From NCBI RefSeq assembly GCF_030818415.1, contig NZ_JAUTAE010000001.1:4056001-4120000 (forward strand): DNA of 64,000 nt, given 5' to 3'. This document shows positions 48,905-59,274 of this stretch, piece after piece (position 1 is the first letter of the stretch; every line of letters begins with the position of its first letter). The notes beneath the pieces are model-generated. The model saw only the letters and a list, made by a program, of their open reading frames with translations, was not told the DNA's origin and did no database searches. Source of the DNA: Sphingomonas sp. SORGH_AS_0950. GTDB lineage: Bacteria > Pseudomonadota > Alphaproteobacteria > Sphingomonadales > Sphingomonadaceae. A program made the position numbers and the translations under genes.

Positions 48905-51034
48905 TCAGAGCTTGAAGCTGAGCGTCGCGCGCAGATCGCGACCGGCCAGCGGCGCGAAGTCCTTCAGCACGCTGGCATGGCGGCGCGCGTCGACGTCGAA
49001 GATGTTGTTGGCCGATAGGGTCAGCGTCGTCGGGTTCACCGCGCCCCAGGGCTTGAGCTGGACCGAGGCGTTGACCAGCGTGAAGCCGTTGGTCGGCGTC
49101 TCCAGCCCCAGCACGCGGCTCTGGCGGAAGCTGCGCTCCACCTCGACGCGGGCGTTCACCCGGTCCGACTGCGCTTCCAGCCCGCCGAGCAGCCGCAGCG
49201 GCGGGATGCGCGGGGCGGGGCCGGTGTTCAGGATCTGGGCATGGACATAGTCGCCCAGCAGGTCGGCGTTGATCGCATAGGTGCCGATCGTCGCGAGGCG
49301 CACCGAACCCTCCGCCTCGATCCCGTAATAGCGGGCATCGGCCTGCGCATATTGGAAGCAGGGCAGGTCGACGGTGCGGCCCGAAGGCGCCGCCGCCGCC
49401 ACGCAGGGGCTCTGGGTGACCAGCGCGTCATAGATATAGTTGGAGAAGCGGTTGTAATAGGCCGAGGCGTCGAAGCTATAGCCCTCGCCATGGCCGTGGA
49501 CGGTCGCCTCGATGCCCCAGCTCGCTTCCTTCTTGAAATTGGGGTTGCCCAGTTCATAGGCCTCGGTCCCGGCGTGCGGGCCGTTGGCGAACAGTTCCTC
49601 GGCCGACGGCGCGCGTTCGGTGCGCGACAGGTTCAGGCCCGCACGCCAGTCGGGCGCGAAGCCGTAGCTGGCGCCAACCGAGCCCGAAAAGGCGTCGAAG
49701 CTGCGCTGGCCCCGGAAGAAGCGGTTGTCGGCGACGGCGGTGCGCGCGGTCAGCGAGGTATGCTCGTAACGGGCACCCGCCTCCATCTTGAAGGCGCCGC
49801 GATCCAGCTGTTGCAGGGTGAACAGGCCGACCTGCGCGGTGTTGTTGCGCGGCAGGAACGCCTCGTCGCCGCGCACGTCGAAGTCGCGGTTGAAGAACTG
49901 GACGCCCGACGCGCCCTGCCAGCCGTCGCGCTTCGACTGGACCAGCTCCAGGCGGCTCTCGATGCCCTTGTTGTAGAAGGCGGTGCCGATGCCGCCATCT
50001 TCCTCCAGCTCGTAATGGCGATATTGCGCCGCGCCCGCGCGCAGGCGGATGCGGTCGAGGAAGCCGCCGCCCGTCTCGATCTCGCCGCGCAGGTCGAGGC
50101 GGTTCTGGACGAGGCTGAGACGCGGCGCCTCGGGCTTTTCGCCGCCGGGGGTGAGGGTATAGCGGATCGGCACGCCGTACAGGCTGTCATAATGGCTATA
50201 GGCGATGCCCAGCGAGCCCGTATCGGTGATCAGCGCACCGCCGACCCCCGCCGTCCAGGTCTCGCTGGCGGTGTTGGGCAGGCGACCGCTAAGATTGGCG
50301 AGCCGGCCGAAGTTGAGCGGGTCGCGGGGCGCCTGCGCCGCCGCCGCCTGCGCCTCGGCGCGGGCGCGCGGAGACAGGACATAGCCGCCGATCTTCAGAT
50401 TGTCGGTCTTCAGATACGAACCGTCCGCGTGCACCACGAACTGCTTGCCGACCGCGACATCGGTCGCGCCCGCCACCGACCGTTCGGTCGCGGCCGAGCC
50501 ATAGGTCGCCATGCCCGACAGGCGATAGCCATTTTCGGGCACGGTGCGCGGGATGCGGGTGTCGATGACGTTGACCACGCCGCCCACCGCCGACGATCCG
50601 AACAGCAGCGCGGAGGGGCCGCGCAGCACCTCGATCCGCTCGGCGAGCAGCGGGTTGATGACGACGGCATGGTCGACGCTGGTGTTCGACACGTCGATCG
50701 ATCCGATGCCGTCGGTCAGCACGCGGATACGCTCGCCCTGGAAGCCGCGCAGCACCGGGCGCGAGGCGTTGGGGCCGAACGAGGTGGCCGACACGCCTGG
50801 CTGACGGGCCAGCGTCTCGCCGATGGTCGGCCGGATCGAGCGTTGCAGTTCCTCGCCCGTCACGATCGAGGTGCCCGACAGCACGTCCGCTTCCGACTGC
50901 TGGACCGGCGCGGTCACCACGATCTCGCGGCCGCGATTGGTCGGCTGGCCTGCGGTCTGCGCGGCGGCGGGAAGGGCGAACAGGGCGGCGACGGCGGTGG
51001 CCGACAGGCCGGACAGCAGGACGGACTTGGGCAA
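48905..51034 (-). CDS. TonB-dependent outer-membrane receptor (ZnuD-like)
   Basis: 709 residues. Signal peptide, TonB-box-like REIVVTAP, plug domain ([59 protein letters not shown]) and a 22-strand barrel ending in LRATLSFKL. The C-terminal [20 protein letters not shown] is characteristic of the zinc receptor ZnuD group, so zinc uptake is a reasonable inference. The 78-bp region upstream is locally AT-rich (GTTGATATGTTGTAACA on the minus strand), but I cannot call a Zur operator with confidence. It is a single gene with its own terminator. Confidence 0.88.
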   Translation of the reverse strand: MPKSVLLSGLSATAVAALFALPAAAQTAGQPTNRGREIVVTAPVQQSEADVLSGTSIVTGEELQRSIRPTIGETLARQPGVSATSFGPNASRPVLRGFQGERIRVLTDGIGSIDVSNTSVDHAVVINPLLAERIEVLRGPSALLFGSSAVGGVVNVIDTRIPRTVPENGYRLSGMATYGSAATERSVAGATDVAVGKQFVVHADGSYLKTDNLKIGGYVLSPRARAEAQAAAAQAPRDPLNFGRLANLSGRLPNTASETWTAGVGGALITDTGSLGIAYSHYDSLYGVPIRYTLTPGGEKPEAPRLSLVQNRLDLRGEIETGGGFLDRIRLRAGAAQYRHYELEEDGGIGTAFYNKGIESRLELVQSKRDGWQGASGVQFFNRDFDVRGDEAFLPRNNTAQVGLFTLQQLDRGAFKMEAGARYEHTSLTARTAVADNRFFRGQRSFDAFSGSVGASYGFAPDWRAGLNLSRTERAPSAEELFANGPHAGTEAYELGNPNFKKEASWGIEATVHGHGEGYSFDASAYYNRFSNYIYDALVTQSPCVAAAAPSGRTVDLPCFQYAQADARYYGIEAEGSVRLATIGTYAINADLLGDYVHAQILNTGPAPRIPPLRLLGGLEAQSDRVNARVEVERSFRQSRVLGLETPTNGFTLVNASVQLKPWGAVNPTTLTLSANNIFDVDARRHASVLKDFAPLAGRDLRATLSFKL

Positions 51035-51112
51035 GGACAGGGCTCCGATGATTGGCGAAGCCCCGTCGGTAGCGTAGTGTTACAACATATCAACAGAAAA
51101 ATGACCGACCGT

Positions 51113-51478
51113 TCATCCGTTTGCCGCATCCGCACAGGTCAGGACGCGCAGCAGCCACCCCTCCGCCGCCGGTTCGACCGACAGATCGGCGACGATATCG
51201 CGACCCAGCGGAATATCCGCCTCCGCCAGATCGGCCAGCCAGGCGGCCAGGGCCGGGGAGGAGGGCGCGGCCAGCGACAGGGTCGCCACCGATCCGCTGA
51301 ATGTCGCCGAAGACCATGGCTCGACCGCCTGGACCGCGATCGTAACCGTACACCCCGCCTGCGCGGCATGGGCGGCAAGGACGCGGGCCAGCCTTTCGCC
51401 GCGATCGGCGGGACGCGGACGGGTGCGGCACAGGCCAGCGGAGCGGCGGGCGGGGTCCGACCAGGCGAGCGCGGTCAT
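51113..51478 (-). CDS. Conserved-looking hypothetical protein
   Basis: 121 residues from ATG 51478, overlapping the stop of the preceding 58-residue gene (ATGA). Alpha/beta character with no known motif. Co-transcribed with that gene from the divergent region that carries a LexA-type box. Function unknown. Confidence 0.6.
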   Translation of the reverse strand: MTALAWSDPARRSAGLCRTRPRPADRGERLARVLAAHAAQAGCTVTIAVQAVEPWSSATFSGSVATLSLAAPSSPALAAWLADLAEADIPLGRDIVADLSVEPAAEGWLLRVLTCADAANG

Positions 51479-51651
51479 GCGCGATGCTCCGCGATGAAGC
51501 TGCGGACGCGCTGGACCATCTCCGGCCCCGGCTCGCGCCCGCGCCGCAGGTCGCCCACCAGTCGCGGGTCGTTGACCGCCATGCGGCCGAACTTGGTTTC
51601 CGGCATGTGGCTGGCCTTCAGATAGCGTTCGATCAACCCCAGCAATTCCAT
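51475..51651 (-). CDS. Small 58-residue protein, divergent from S24 regulator
   Basis: MELLGLIERYLKASHMPETK followed by FGRMAVNDPRLVGDLRRGRE: small, basic and helical, resembling short conserved sphingomonad proteins. The ATGA overlap with the next gene and the clean ATG support it. The divergent S24 gene starts 74 bp away and the shared gap holds a LexA-type operator, so DNA-damage control is plausible. Its role is unknown. Confidence 0.7.
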   Translation of the reverse strand: MELLGLIERYLKASHMPETKFGRMAVNDPRLVGDLRRGREPGPEMVQRVRSFIAEHRA

Positions 51652-51681
51652 GGACGTTCTCCCATTGTCCGAATCTCCGCT

Positions 51682-51696
51682 GTTCTTGTTCTGTTC
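51682..51696 (+). promoter_or_regulatory. LexA-type SOS box (GTTC-N7-GTTC)
   Basis: GTTCTTGTTCTGTTC is an exact match to the alphaproteobacterial LexA operator GTTC-N7-GTTC. It lies between the divergent genes starting at 51651 and 51726 and could repress either or both. Confidence 0.6.
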
Positions 51697-51725
51697 TAAT
51701 TTCCAACTTGTCTAGGAAAAATCCT

Positions 51726-52361
51726 ATGCCTATATCGGAGGCCATGTCGGGATCGGAGATCAGGGCCACGCTCCAGGCGCTGGCGGAGCAGGCGGGCGTC
51801 AGCTTGGCCGCGCTGTCGCGCATGCTGGGGCGCAACGAGGCCTATCTCCACCAGTTCGTCCATCGCGGATCGCCGCGCATGCTGGCCGAGGGCGATCGCC
51901 GTCAGCTGGCCGAGTTCTTCGGCATCGCTGAAACGCGGCTGGGCGCGTCGGTGGAGGCGGGGCCGATGCTGGTCCGGCGGCTCGCGGTGGCTGCCTCGGC
52001 GGGGCCGGGGGCGACCGTGGATGACGAGGTGATGATCGGGGTCGAGGCGCTCGATCGCCAGTTGGCGCGGCGGCTGGGGCTGCACGAGGGCGCCGCCTCG
52101 GTCATCCGGGTGCGGGGCGACTCGATGGCGCCGGGGCTGATGGACGGCGATCACCTGGTCGTCGATCAGCAGGATGTCCGCCCGCCCGCGCGGGGCGGCC
52201 TCTATATCATCCGGATCGGCGAGGTGTTGATGGTCAAGCGCCTCCGTGCCGGGCCCGAGGGGCTGGTCGCCTCAAGCGACAATCCCGCCGCGCCGCCGGT
52301 GCCGCAGGGGCCGATCACGGTGATCGGGCGGGTGGTGTGGCAGATGCGCCTGCCCAGCTGA
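51726..52361 (+). CDS. S24-family (LexA/CI-like) repressor-peptidase
   Basis: 211 residues from ATG 51726 (AGGAAAA 8 bp upstream). The N-terminal segment (SEIRATLQALAEQAGVSLAA, LSRMLGRNEAYLHQFVHRG) is a helix-turn-helix of XRE type. The C-terminal S24 domain has the catalytic Ser in VRGDSMAPG and Lys in LMVKRL, the dyad for RecA-stimulated self-cleavage in relatives. It is likely a transcriptional regulator of the divergent locus. The adjacent GTTC-N7-GTTC box may be its own or LexA's operator. Confidence 0.8.
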   Translation: MPISEAMSGSEIRATLQALAEQAGVSLAALSRMLGRNEAYLHQFVHRGSPRMLAEGDRRQLAEFFGIAETRLGASVEAGPMLVRRLAVAASAGPGATVDDEVMIGVEALDRQLARRLGLHEGAASVIRVRGDSMAPGLMDGDHLVVDQQDVRPPARGGLYIIRIGEVLMVKRLRAGPEGLVASSDNPAAPPVPQGPITVIGRVVWQMRLPS

Positions 52362-52366
52362 CGGCC

Positions 52367-52573
52367 TCAGCGGCTCCGCCACCAGAGCAGCAGCGCGACG
52401 AGGATGCCGAACCCCAGTCCGGCCAGCACGCCCAGCGTCACCTGTCCCGTCGCCAGCCCGGCAAGGATGCCGCCCACCACGCCGACCGCGATGAAGAACC
52501 CGCCCGCGGGCGCGGACGGCCGCGACGCGCGGGGCGGGGACGGCGGGGCGGAAGGGCGCTGGGGATCGGTCAT
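52367..52573 (-). CDS. Small two-helix membrane protein
   Basis: 68 residues: a P/S-rich N-terminus, then two glycine-rich hydrophobic segments (FFIAVGVVGGILAGLATG and LGVLAGLGFGILVALLLWW). ATG 52573 is chosen. Function unknown; convergent with the S24 gene five bases away. Confidence 0.6.
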   Translation of the reverse strand: MTDPQRPSAPPSPPRASRPSAPAGGFFIAVGVVGGILAGLATGQVTLGVLAGLGFGILVALLLWWRSR

Positions 52574-52710
52574 GGTGACCGTCCTCGCACGATGCGCCGG
52601 GCGAGGCCAGCCGTCCCGCGACGGGGCGCGCGGCACAGGCCAAGGGGACTGGCGAAAAACGGAAATCCGGATTAGGGACGCCAGCGAAACGGCACGGTTC
52701 AGGAGTGTAT

Positions 52711-52941
52711 ATGCCCGATCGCGGCGGCGGCTTTCAGGTTCCTCCCTTCGTCACCGACACCGATGTGGCGACTGCGGCGGAGATGATGGAGACGTTCGGC
52801 GAATCGGCGGGCGGAGAAGCGGCGGCGCGCGCGGGGCGTAGCCGCGACCTGGGCAACCACATCCATTTCTGCCGCTGGCGCCAGATCGAGCGTCTGATCG
52901 GCCTGTTGTCCAGCGAAGAGGCGTTCGGCACCGTTCATTGA
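52711..52941 (+). CDS. Small hypothetical protein
   Basis: 76 residues from ATG 52711, with AGGAG 5 bp upstream, a strong reason for this start. GNHIHFCRWRQIERLIGLLS is the most distinctive segment. No family I can name. It precedes tamA on the same strand. Confidence 0.6.
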   Translation: MPDRGGGFQVPPFVTDTDVATAAEMMETFGESAGGEAAARAGRSRDLGNHIHFCRWRQIERLIGLLSSEEAFGTVH

Positions 52942-53054
52942 TGCGGGCCGGGCGGCACGCGGACCATGGCGCGCGACGTCCGGCGCGGCAAATCTGTTCA
53001 ACCGAGCGTGCCGGGGGGTGTCGCTGCCGCTCCGTCGCGGCTAGGGACTGGGCC

Positions 53055-55070
53055 ATGATGGTCCGCGTCGGGCGGCCGCGCCGATCGGTCGCCATCCTTT
53101 GTATTGCCATGGAAATGGGCGGAATCGCCTGGACGGGCCAGGCGCGTGCCCAGACGGTCCCGGTCGGTGCCAACCCCGCGCCGTCCTCGACCGCGCCCGC
53201 CGCGCAGACGACGCCGGACGCCATCGATCCGACGATGCTCGACCCGTCCGCGCCGCTTGCGCCGCTGCCCGAGATCGGGGTGGCCTGGCCCGACCTGTCG
53301 ACCGCGCCGGGCGATCCGTCCGCGACGATCGCGGCGACGGTCGATGCGGCGGCGGAGCGGCGTTATCGCTGGCGGGTCGAGGGGATCGACGGCGCGGGGG
53401 ACCTGCTCCGCAAGCGGTTCGACGAGCTGTCCAGCCTCCACACCAATGACAGCGATCCCGCCAACGCCGCGCAGCTCGACCGCCGCGCGCGCGAGGATGC
53501 CGCGCTGCTGACCAATTTGCTGCGCGGCGCGGGCTATTATGATGCGCAGGTCGCGACGCGGATCGAACCCGGCGAGGTGCCGACCGTGCTGCTGCAGGCG
53601 ACGCCGGGCACTCTGTACCGTTTCGCCGGGGTGACGCTCGACGGGGTGCAGAGGGCGGGGGACAAGGCCGCGCCGCTGACGCAGGCGTTCGGCATCAAGC
53701 CGGGCGATCCGGTCGACGCCGATACCATCGTCGCGGGCGAGGCGGCCCTGAAGGCGGCGGTGGGCGAGGCGGGCTTTCCCTTCGCCAAGGTCGGCGATCC
53801 GCAGATCGTGGTCGATCGCGCCGCGCGCACCGCGACGCTGGACCTGTCGATCGCACCGGGCACGCCGCGCCGTTACGGGCGGATCGTCACGACCAGCGAC
53901 CGGCTGTTCGACGCGGAGCATGTCCAGGACATTGCGCGCTTCCGCCCCGGCGATCCCTATGACTCGGCCGGGCTGGACGATCTGCGCCGCGCGCTGGTGC
54001 AGACCGGGCTCGTCTCCTCGGTCCAGGTCAAGCCGGTGCCCGGCGACACGCCCGAGACGGTCAATGTCGCGGTCACGCTGGAACCCGCGCCGTCGCATAC
54101 CATCGCGGGCGAGCTGGGCTATGGCACCGGCGAGGGCGCGCGCGCGGCGATCAACTGGACCGATCGCAACCTCTTCCCGCCCGAGGGCGCGCTGACCCTG
54201 CGCAGTGTGCTGGGCACGCGCGAGCAGCTCGGCTCGGTGGTGTTCCGGCGCAACAACTTCAACGGCCGCGACCGGGTGCTGACCGCGCAGTTCGCCGCCG
54301 CGCATCTGCTGCGCGACGCCTATGAGGCCAAGACGCTGTCGCTGTCGGCCAGCCTGGAGCGGCAGACCAACATCTTCTTCCAGAAGACCTGGACCTGGTC
54401 GCTGGGCGGCGAGCTGCTGACCTCGGACGAGCGCGACGTGATCGAGTCGACCGGCCAGCCGCGCCGACGGACCTTCTTCATCGGCGCATTGCCGACCAGC
54501 CTCAACTATGACGGATCGGACGACCTGCTGAACCCGACGCGCGGCTTCCGGCTGGGCGGGCGGCTGAGCCCCGAATTGTCGTTGCAGGGGGCGGCGTTCG
54601 GCTATGCGCGGACGCAGGTCGATGCCAGCATCTATCGCCCGTTCGGCGACCGGGTGGTGCTGGCGGCGCGCACCCGGCTGGGGACGATCCTGGGCGCGCC
54701 GCGCGACCAGATCGCGCCGTCGCGGCGTTTCTATGCGGGCGGCGGCGCGTCGGTGCGCGGCTATGGCTTTCAGGCGATCGGGCCGCGCGATGCCAATAAC
54801 GACCCCATTGGCGGGCGCAGCCTAGCGGAATTCTCGATCGAGGCGCGGGTCAGGGCGTTCGGCAATTTCGGCATCGTGCCCTTTCTCGACGCGGGCAATA
54901 TCGCGACCTCGCCGCTGCCGCGCCTGACCGGGCTGCGCTTCGGCACCGGACTGGGAGTGCGCTATTACTCCAATTTCGGACCGATCCGCCTCGATCTCGG
55001 CACGCCGCTCAACCCGCAAAAGGGGGATAGCCGGGTCGCCGTCTATGTCTCGCTGGGACAGGCATTTTGA
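53055..55070 (+). CDS. tamA: Translocation and assembly module outer-membrane protein TamA
   Basis: 671 residues of the Omp85 superfamily. A signal peptide (about 1-32) is followed by POTRA domains (about 95-340: YRFAGVTLDGVQ, RRYGRIVTTSDRLFDAEHV) and a 16-strand barrel with RRFYAGGGASVRGYGFQ (the conserved RGY/F loop motif) and a final strand ending LGQAF. TamA works with TamB in inserting outer-membrane proteins and in envelope lipid homeostasis. The tamB start overlaps its stop by four bases. ATG 53055 is chosen for the signal peptide. Confidence 0.9.
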   Translation: MMVRVGRPRRSVAILCIAMEMGGIAWTGQARAQTVPVGANPAPSSTAPAAQTTPDAIDPTMLDPSAPLAPLPEIGVAWPDLSTAPGDPSATIAATVDAAAERRYRWRVEGIDGAGDLLRKRFDELSSLHTNDSDPANAAQLDRRAREDAALLTNLLRGAGYYDAQVATRIEPGEVPTVLLQATPGTLYRFAGVTLDGVQRAGDKAAPLTQAFGIKPGDPVDADTIVAGEAALKAAVGEAGFPFAKVGDPQIVVDRAARTATLDLSIAPGTPRRYGRIVTTSDRLFDAEHVQDIARFRPGDPYDSAGLDDLRRALVQTGLVSSVQVKPVPGDTPETVNVAVTLEPAPSHTIAGELGYGTGEGARAAINWTDRNLFPPEGALTLRSVLGTREQLGSVVFRRNNFNGRDRVLTAQFAAAHLLRDAYEAKTLSLSASLERQTNIFFQKTWTWSLGGELLTSDERDVIESTGQPRRRTFFIGALPTSLNYDGSDDLLNPTRGFRLGGRLSPELSLQGAAFGYARTQVDASIYRPFGDRVVLAARTRLGTILGAPRDQIAPSRRFYAGGGASVRGYGFQAIGPRDANNDPIGGRSLAEFSIEARVRAFGNFGIVPFLDAGNIATSPLPRLTGLRFGTGLGVRYYSNFGPIRLDLGTPLNPQKGDSRVAVYVSLGQAF

Positions 55071-58000
55071 ACGAGGGGGAGGATCTGCCCGCCGATCCGC
55101 CGGTGATCGCGCGCCGGTTCCGCTGGGGTCGGGCGCTGGCGATCCTGACGGCGCTGGTGCTGGCCACGATCGGCGCCGCGCTGATGATCGTCGATACCGC
55201 GATCGGCCATCGCTGGGTCGCCGACCGGATCGGGGCGATCCGCACCCCGACTGGCCTGCGCTTCTCGGTCGGACGGATCGAAGGGTCGCTCTATTCGGAC
55301 ATGCGGCTGGTCGATCTGCGCGTCTATGATCTGGACGGCCTGCTGGTCCGGGTGCCGCGGGCGCGGCTGGACTGGCGGCCGTTGAACTGGGCGCGGGGGG
55401 CGCTCGACATCCGCGCGGTCGAAGCGCCGCTCGCCACGCTCTATCATGTGCCGCACACCCGCCGCACCGGGCGCGACACGCCGATCCTGCCCGATTTCGA
55501 TATCCGCATCGACCGGCTCCATCTCGACCGGCTGGTCCTCGCGCCCGCCGTGCTGGGCCGTCGGCGGGTGGCGCGGATCGATGGACGCGCGGACATTCGC
55601 GACGGCCGGGCGCTCGTCGCGCTCGACGGCGCGGTGGCGGGCAGCGACCGGCTTCGCCTGCGGCTGGACGCGCAGCCCGACCGCGACCGGTTCGACCTGG
55701 CGGTTCAGGCGCGGGGGCGGGCCGGGGGCGTGTTGTCGCGGCTGTCGGGCGCGCGCGCGCCGGTGTCGCTCGACGTTGCGGGCAAGGGCAGCTGGACCCG
55801 CTGGGACGGGCGCGCGCATGGCCTGATCGCGCAGCGGCGCGCGGCCGACCTGACGCTGTCGGCGCGGGCGGGGCACTATGCCCTATCGGGTTATCTCACC
55901 CCCTCGCTGATCCTGCGCGGGCGGTTGCAGCGCCTGACCGCGCCGCGCGTGACGCTGGCCGGGCAAGCCGATTTCGCCGACCGCCGCCTGACCGGCGCGC
56001 TGGCGCTGCGCTCGGCCGCCTTGCGGGCGCGGGCGACGGGGACGGTCGATCTGGGCGCCAACCGTTTCGACGGCCTGCGGGTGGAGGCGCGCCTGCTCCG
56101 GCCCGAAGCGTTGTTCGCCAATATGCGCGGACAGGCGATCGCGCTGCGCCTGCGGCTGGACGGCGCGTTGGACCGGGCGGCCTTCGACTATCGGCTGGCG
56201 GCCACCCGCTTCTCGTTCGATCGCACGGGGTTCGACGGCGCGCTGGCTGAGGGGCGGGGGCGGTTGAGCGGCGGCTGGCCGCTGACCCTGCCGGTCCGGT
56301 TCACCGCCGCGCGGGTGACGGGGGTCGGCGAAGCGGCGGGCGGCATATTGCGCCGCCTGTCGGTGGCGGGCGACCTGCGCATCACGCCGCGGGCGATCGT
56401 CGGACAGGGGCTTGCGCTGCGCTCGGACAGGCTGGCGGGGCGGCTGGGCCTGCGGATCGACCTGACCAACGGCCGCTACGATGTCGCGCTGGACGGCGCG
56501 CTCCAGCGTTATCTGATCCCCGGCCTGGGCATCGTCGACGTCCGCTCCAAACTGACCGCCGTGCCGGGTGCGGGCGGCCATGGCACGCGCATCGTCGGGC
56601 GCGGCGAGGCGCAGGTCCGTCGCCTCGACAACAGCTTCCTGCGGTCGCTGGCGGGTGGATTGCCGCGCCTGACCACCGATCTGGAGCGCGGGCCGGACGG
56701 CGTCTTTCATTTCCATCGGCTGGTGCTGACCGGCCCGGATATCCGGCTGACCGGCGAGGCGATCCGCCGGACCGACGGCAGCTTCCGCTTCGTCGGGGGC
56801 GGGCGGCAGCGCAGCTATGGCCCGGTGCAGATGACGCTGGACGGGCGGATCGACCGGCCGACGCTGGACCTGATCCTTGCCCAGCCCAATGCCGCGCTGG
56901 GCCTTGCCAATGTCCGCGCGCATCTCGACCCCACCGACCAGGGCTTTGCGGTCCGCGCCAATGGCGGATCGCGCCTGGGCCCGTTCCGCCTGACCGGCGC
57001 GATCCTGCTGCCGCGCGGGCAGGATGCGGTGATCCAGTTCCAGCCGCTGGAGGTCGCCGGTGCCAGGGCGACCGGCGCGCTAACCGTGGCGCAGGGCGGC
57101 TTTGTCGGACAGCTGGGCGTGGCGGGCGGCGGGCTGTCGGGCGAATTGCTGTTCCGGCCCGCCAATGGCGTGCAGCGGATCGAAACCCATCTGGCGGCGC
57201 GACAGGCGCAGATCGCGGGCGTGGCGGTCCGTCAGGGGCGGCTCGACCTGATCGCGCTGCTCGATCCCGCCGGGGCCTCGGTCGAGGCGTCGGCGCGTGC
57301 GCAGGGGGTGCGGCACGGTGCCTTCCACATCGCGCAGATGACCGGCACCGCGCGACTGCGTGGCGGGACGGGCGAGGTGCGGGTCGGCATTTCGGGGTCG
57401 CGCGGTCGCGCTTTCGCGATCCAGACCGTGACGCAGGTGACGCCGGGGCGGCTGTCGATGACCGCGCAGGGCACGCTCGACCGGCGTCCGCTGCAATTCC
57501 TGTCGCCCGCCGTGGTCACGCGCGCGACGGCGACAGCTGGACCCTGGCACCGACACGGTTGGCTTTTGCGGGGGGCGAGGCGAAGCTGGCCGGGCGGCTC
57601 GACGCCGATGGCGTGGAGGTGCAGGCGGGGCTGTCCCGGATGCCGCTGGCCGTGCTCGACATCGGTTATCCGGGCCTCGGGCTGGGGGGCAGCGCCAGCG
57701 GGACGCTGACCCTGCGCCGGGCGGGCGGGGCGCCGACCGGCAAGGTCGACCTGACCATTCGCGGGCTGACGCGCGCGGGACTGGTGCTGAATTCGCGGCC
57801 GATCGACATGGGGGTGGCGGGGGTATTGTCCGCCGACCGGCTGGGCGTGCGCGCGGTCATGGCGTCGGGCGGGCGGATCGTCGGGCGCGGCCAGGCGCTG
57901 CTGGTGCCTGCCGGACAGGGCGATTGGGCCAGCCGGATGCAGACCGGGCAGCTGATCGCGCAGCTACGCTATGCCGGGCCCGCCGATACGCTGTGGCGGC

Positions 58001-59232
58001 TGACCGGGGTCGAGCTGTTCGATCTGTCGGGGCCGGTGGCGATCGGCGCGGATGTCGGCGGCTCGCTTCGCCAGCCGGTCATCCGGGGGGCGGTGCGCGC
58101 GACCGGCGCGCGGATCGAAAGCGCGACGACCGGCACCGTCCTGACCGACGTCCAGGCCAGCGGCCGGTTCGGCGGATCGCGGCTGGTGATCGACCGGTTC
58201 GCCGCGCAGGCGGGGCGCGAGGGGCGGGTCAGCGGCAACGGCCAGTTCGACTTCGCCGCCGCCCATGGCATCGGCCTCGACCTCTCGCTCCAGGCCAGCC
58301 GCGCGGCGATGATCGCGCGTGACGATATTGCCGCGACGGTGACCGGGCCGCTGACCTTCCATTCGGACGGGACGGGCGGCACGATCGCGGGCGACGTGGT
58401 GCTCGACAGCAGCCGTTATCGCCTGGGCCGCGCCTCCGCCGCGACGGCGGTGCCGCAGCTCAACATCCGCGAGATCAACGTTCCCGGCGGCGGCGAGGAG
58501 GACGATGCTCCGCGCAAGCCCTGGACGCTGGACGTCCGCGCGCGCGCCTCGGGCGGGTTGATCGTCTCCGGGCTGGGCCTCAACAGCGAATGGTCGGCGG
58601 ACCTGAAGATCGGCGGCACGCCCGACAATCCCGCGATCACCGGACAGGCGACGCTGATCCGCGGCGATTACGACTTTGCGGGCCGCGAGTTCGATCTGGC
58701 GCGCGGCATCATCCGCTTCGGCGGCGAGGTGCCCGCCAACCCCGCGCTCGACATCGCGGCCAATGCCAATGTCCAGGGGCTGAGCGCCTCGATCCGCGTC
58801 ACCGGCACCGCGCTGAAGCCCGAGATCGGCTTTTCCAGCACCCCCGCGCTGCCCAATGACGAGCTGTTGTCGCGCCTGTTGTTCGGCACCTCGATCGCCA
58901 AGCTGTCCGCGCCCGAGGCGTTGCAGCTTGCCGCCGCCGTCGCCGCGCTTCAGGATGGCGGGGGCGGGCTGAACCCGATCAACGCGGTGCGCCGGGCGGC
59001 GGGGCTCGATCGGCTGCGCGTGCTGCCCGCCGATGTGCAGCTGGGGCGCGGCACGTCGGTGGCGGCGGGCAAATATATCACCCGGCGCCTCTATGCCGAG
59101 ATCGTGACCGACGGTCAGGGCTATTCCGCGACCCAGGTCGAGTTCCAGGTCACCCGCTGGCTTTCGCTGCTCTCCAGCATCTCGACGCTGGGGCGGCAGA
59201 GCCTGAACGTGCGCATCTCGAAGGATTATTGA
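55067..59232 (+). CDS. tamB: TamB (DUF490) inner-membrane/periplasmic partner, with one frame break
   Basis: About 1388 residues in two frames. The first (to about 57520) starts at TTG 55067 with one transmembrane helix (LAILTALVLATIGAALMIVDT) and long beta-helical AsmA-like repeats. The frame changes inside a CGCGCGCG run (57519-57526), after FLSPAVVTR; conserved sense resumes as DGDSWTLAPTRLAFAGG and continues through the DUF490 domain to the C-terminus (SLLSSISTLGRQSLNVRISK). A 2-base gain or 1-base loss in the dinucleotide run explains it. TamB spans the periplasm and partners TamA. Given full conservation on both sides, a sequence error is at least as likely as a real mutation. Confidence 0.85.
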
Positions 59233-59274
59233 GGCGTTGCGCTTGCCACCATGTCGAACAGGAGCCTGAACCCC

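Noticed and set aside
51035-51112. Zur operator upstream of the TonB receptor
   Set aside because: AT-rich half-sites are present, but their spacing and symmetry do not match a Zur box well enough.
49241-51625. Plus-strand frame of 794 codons
   Set aside because: It is antisense to the TonB receptor, which has complete plug and barrel motifs.
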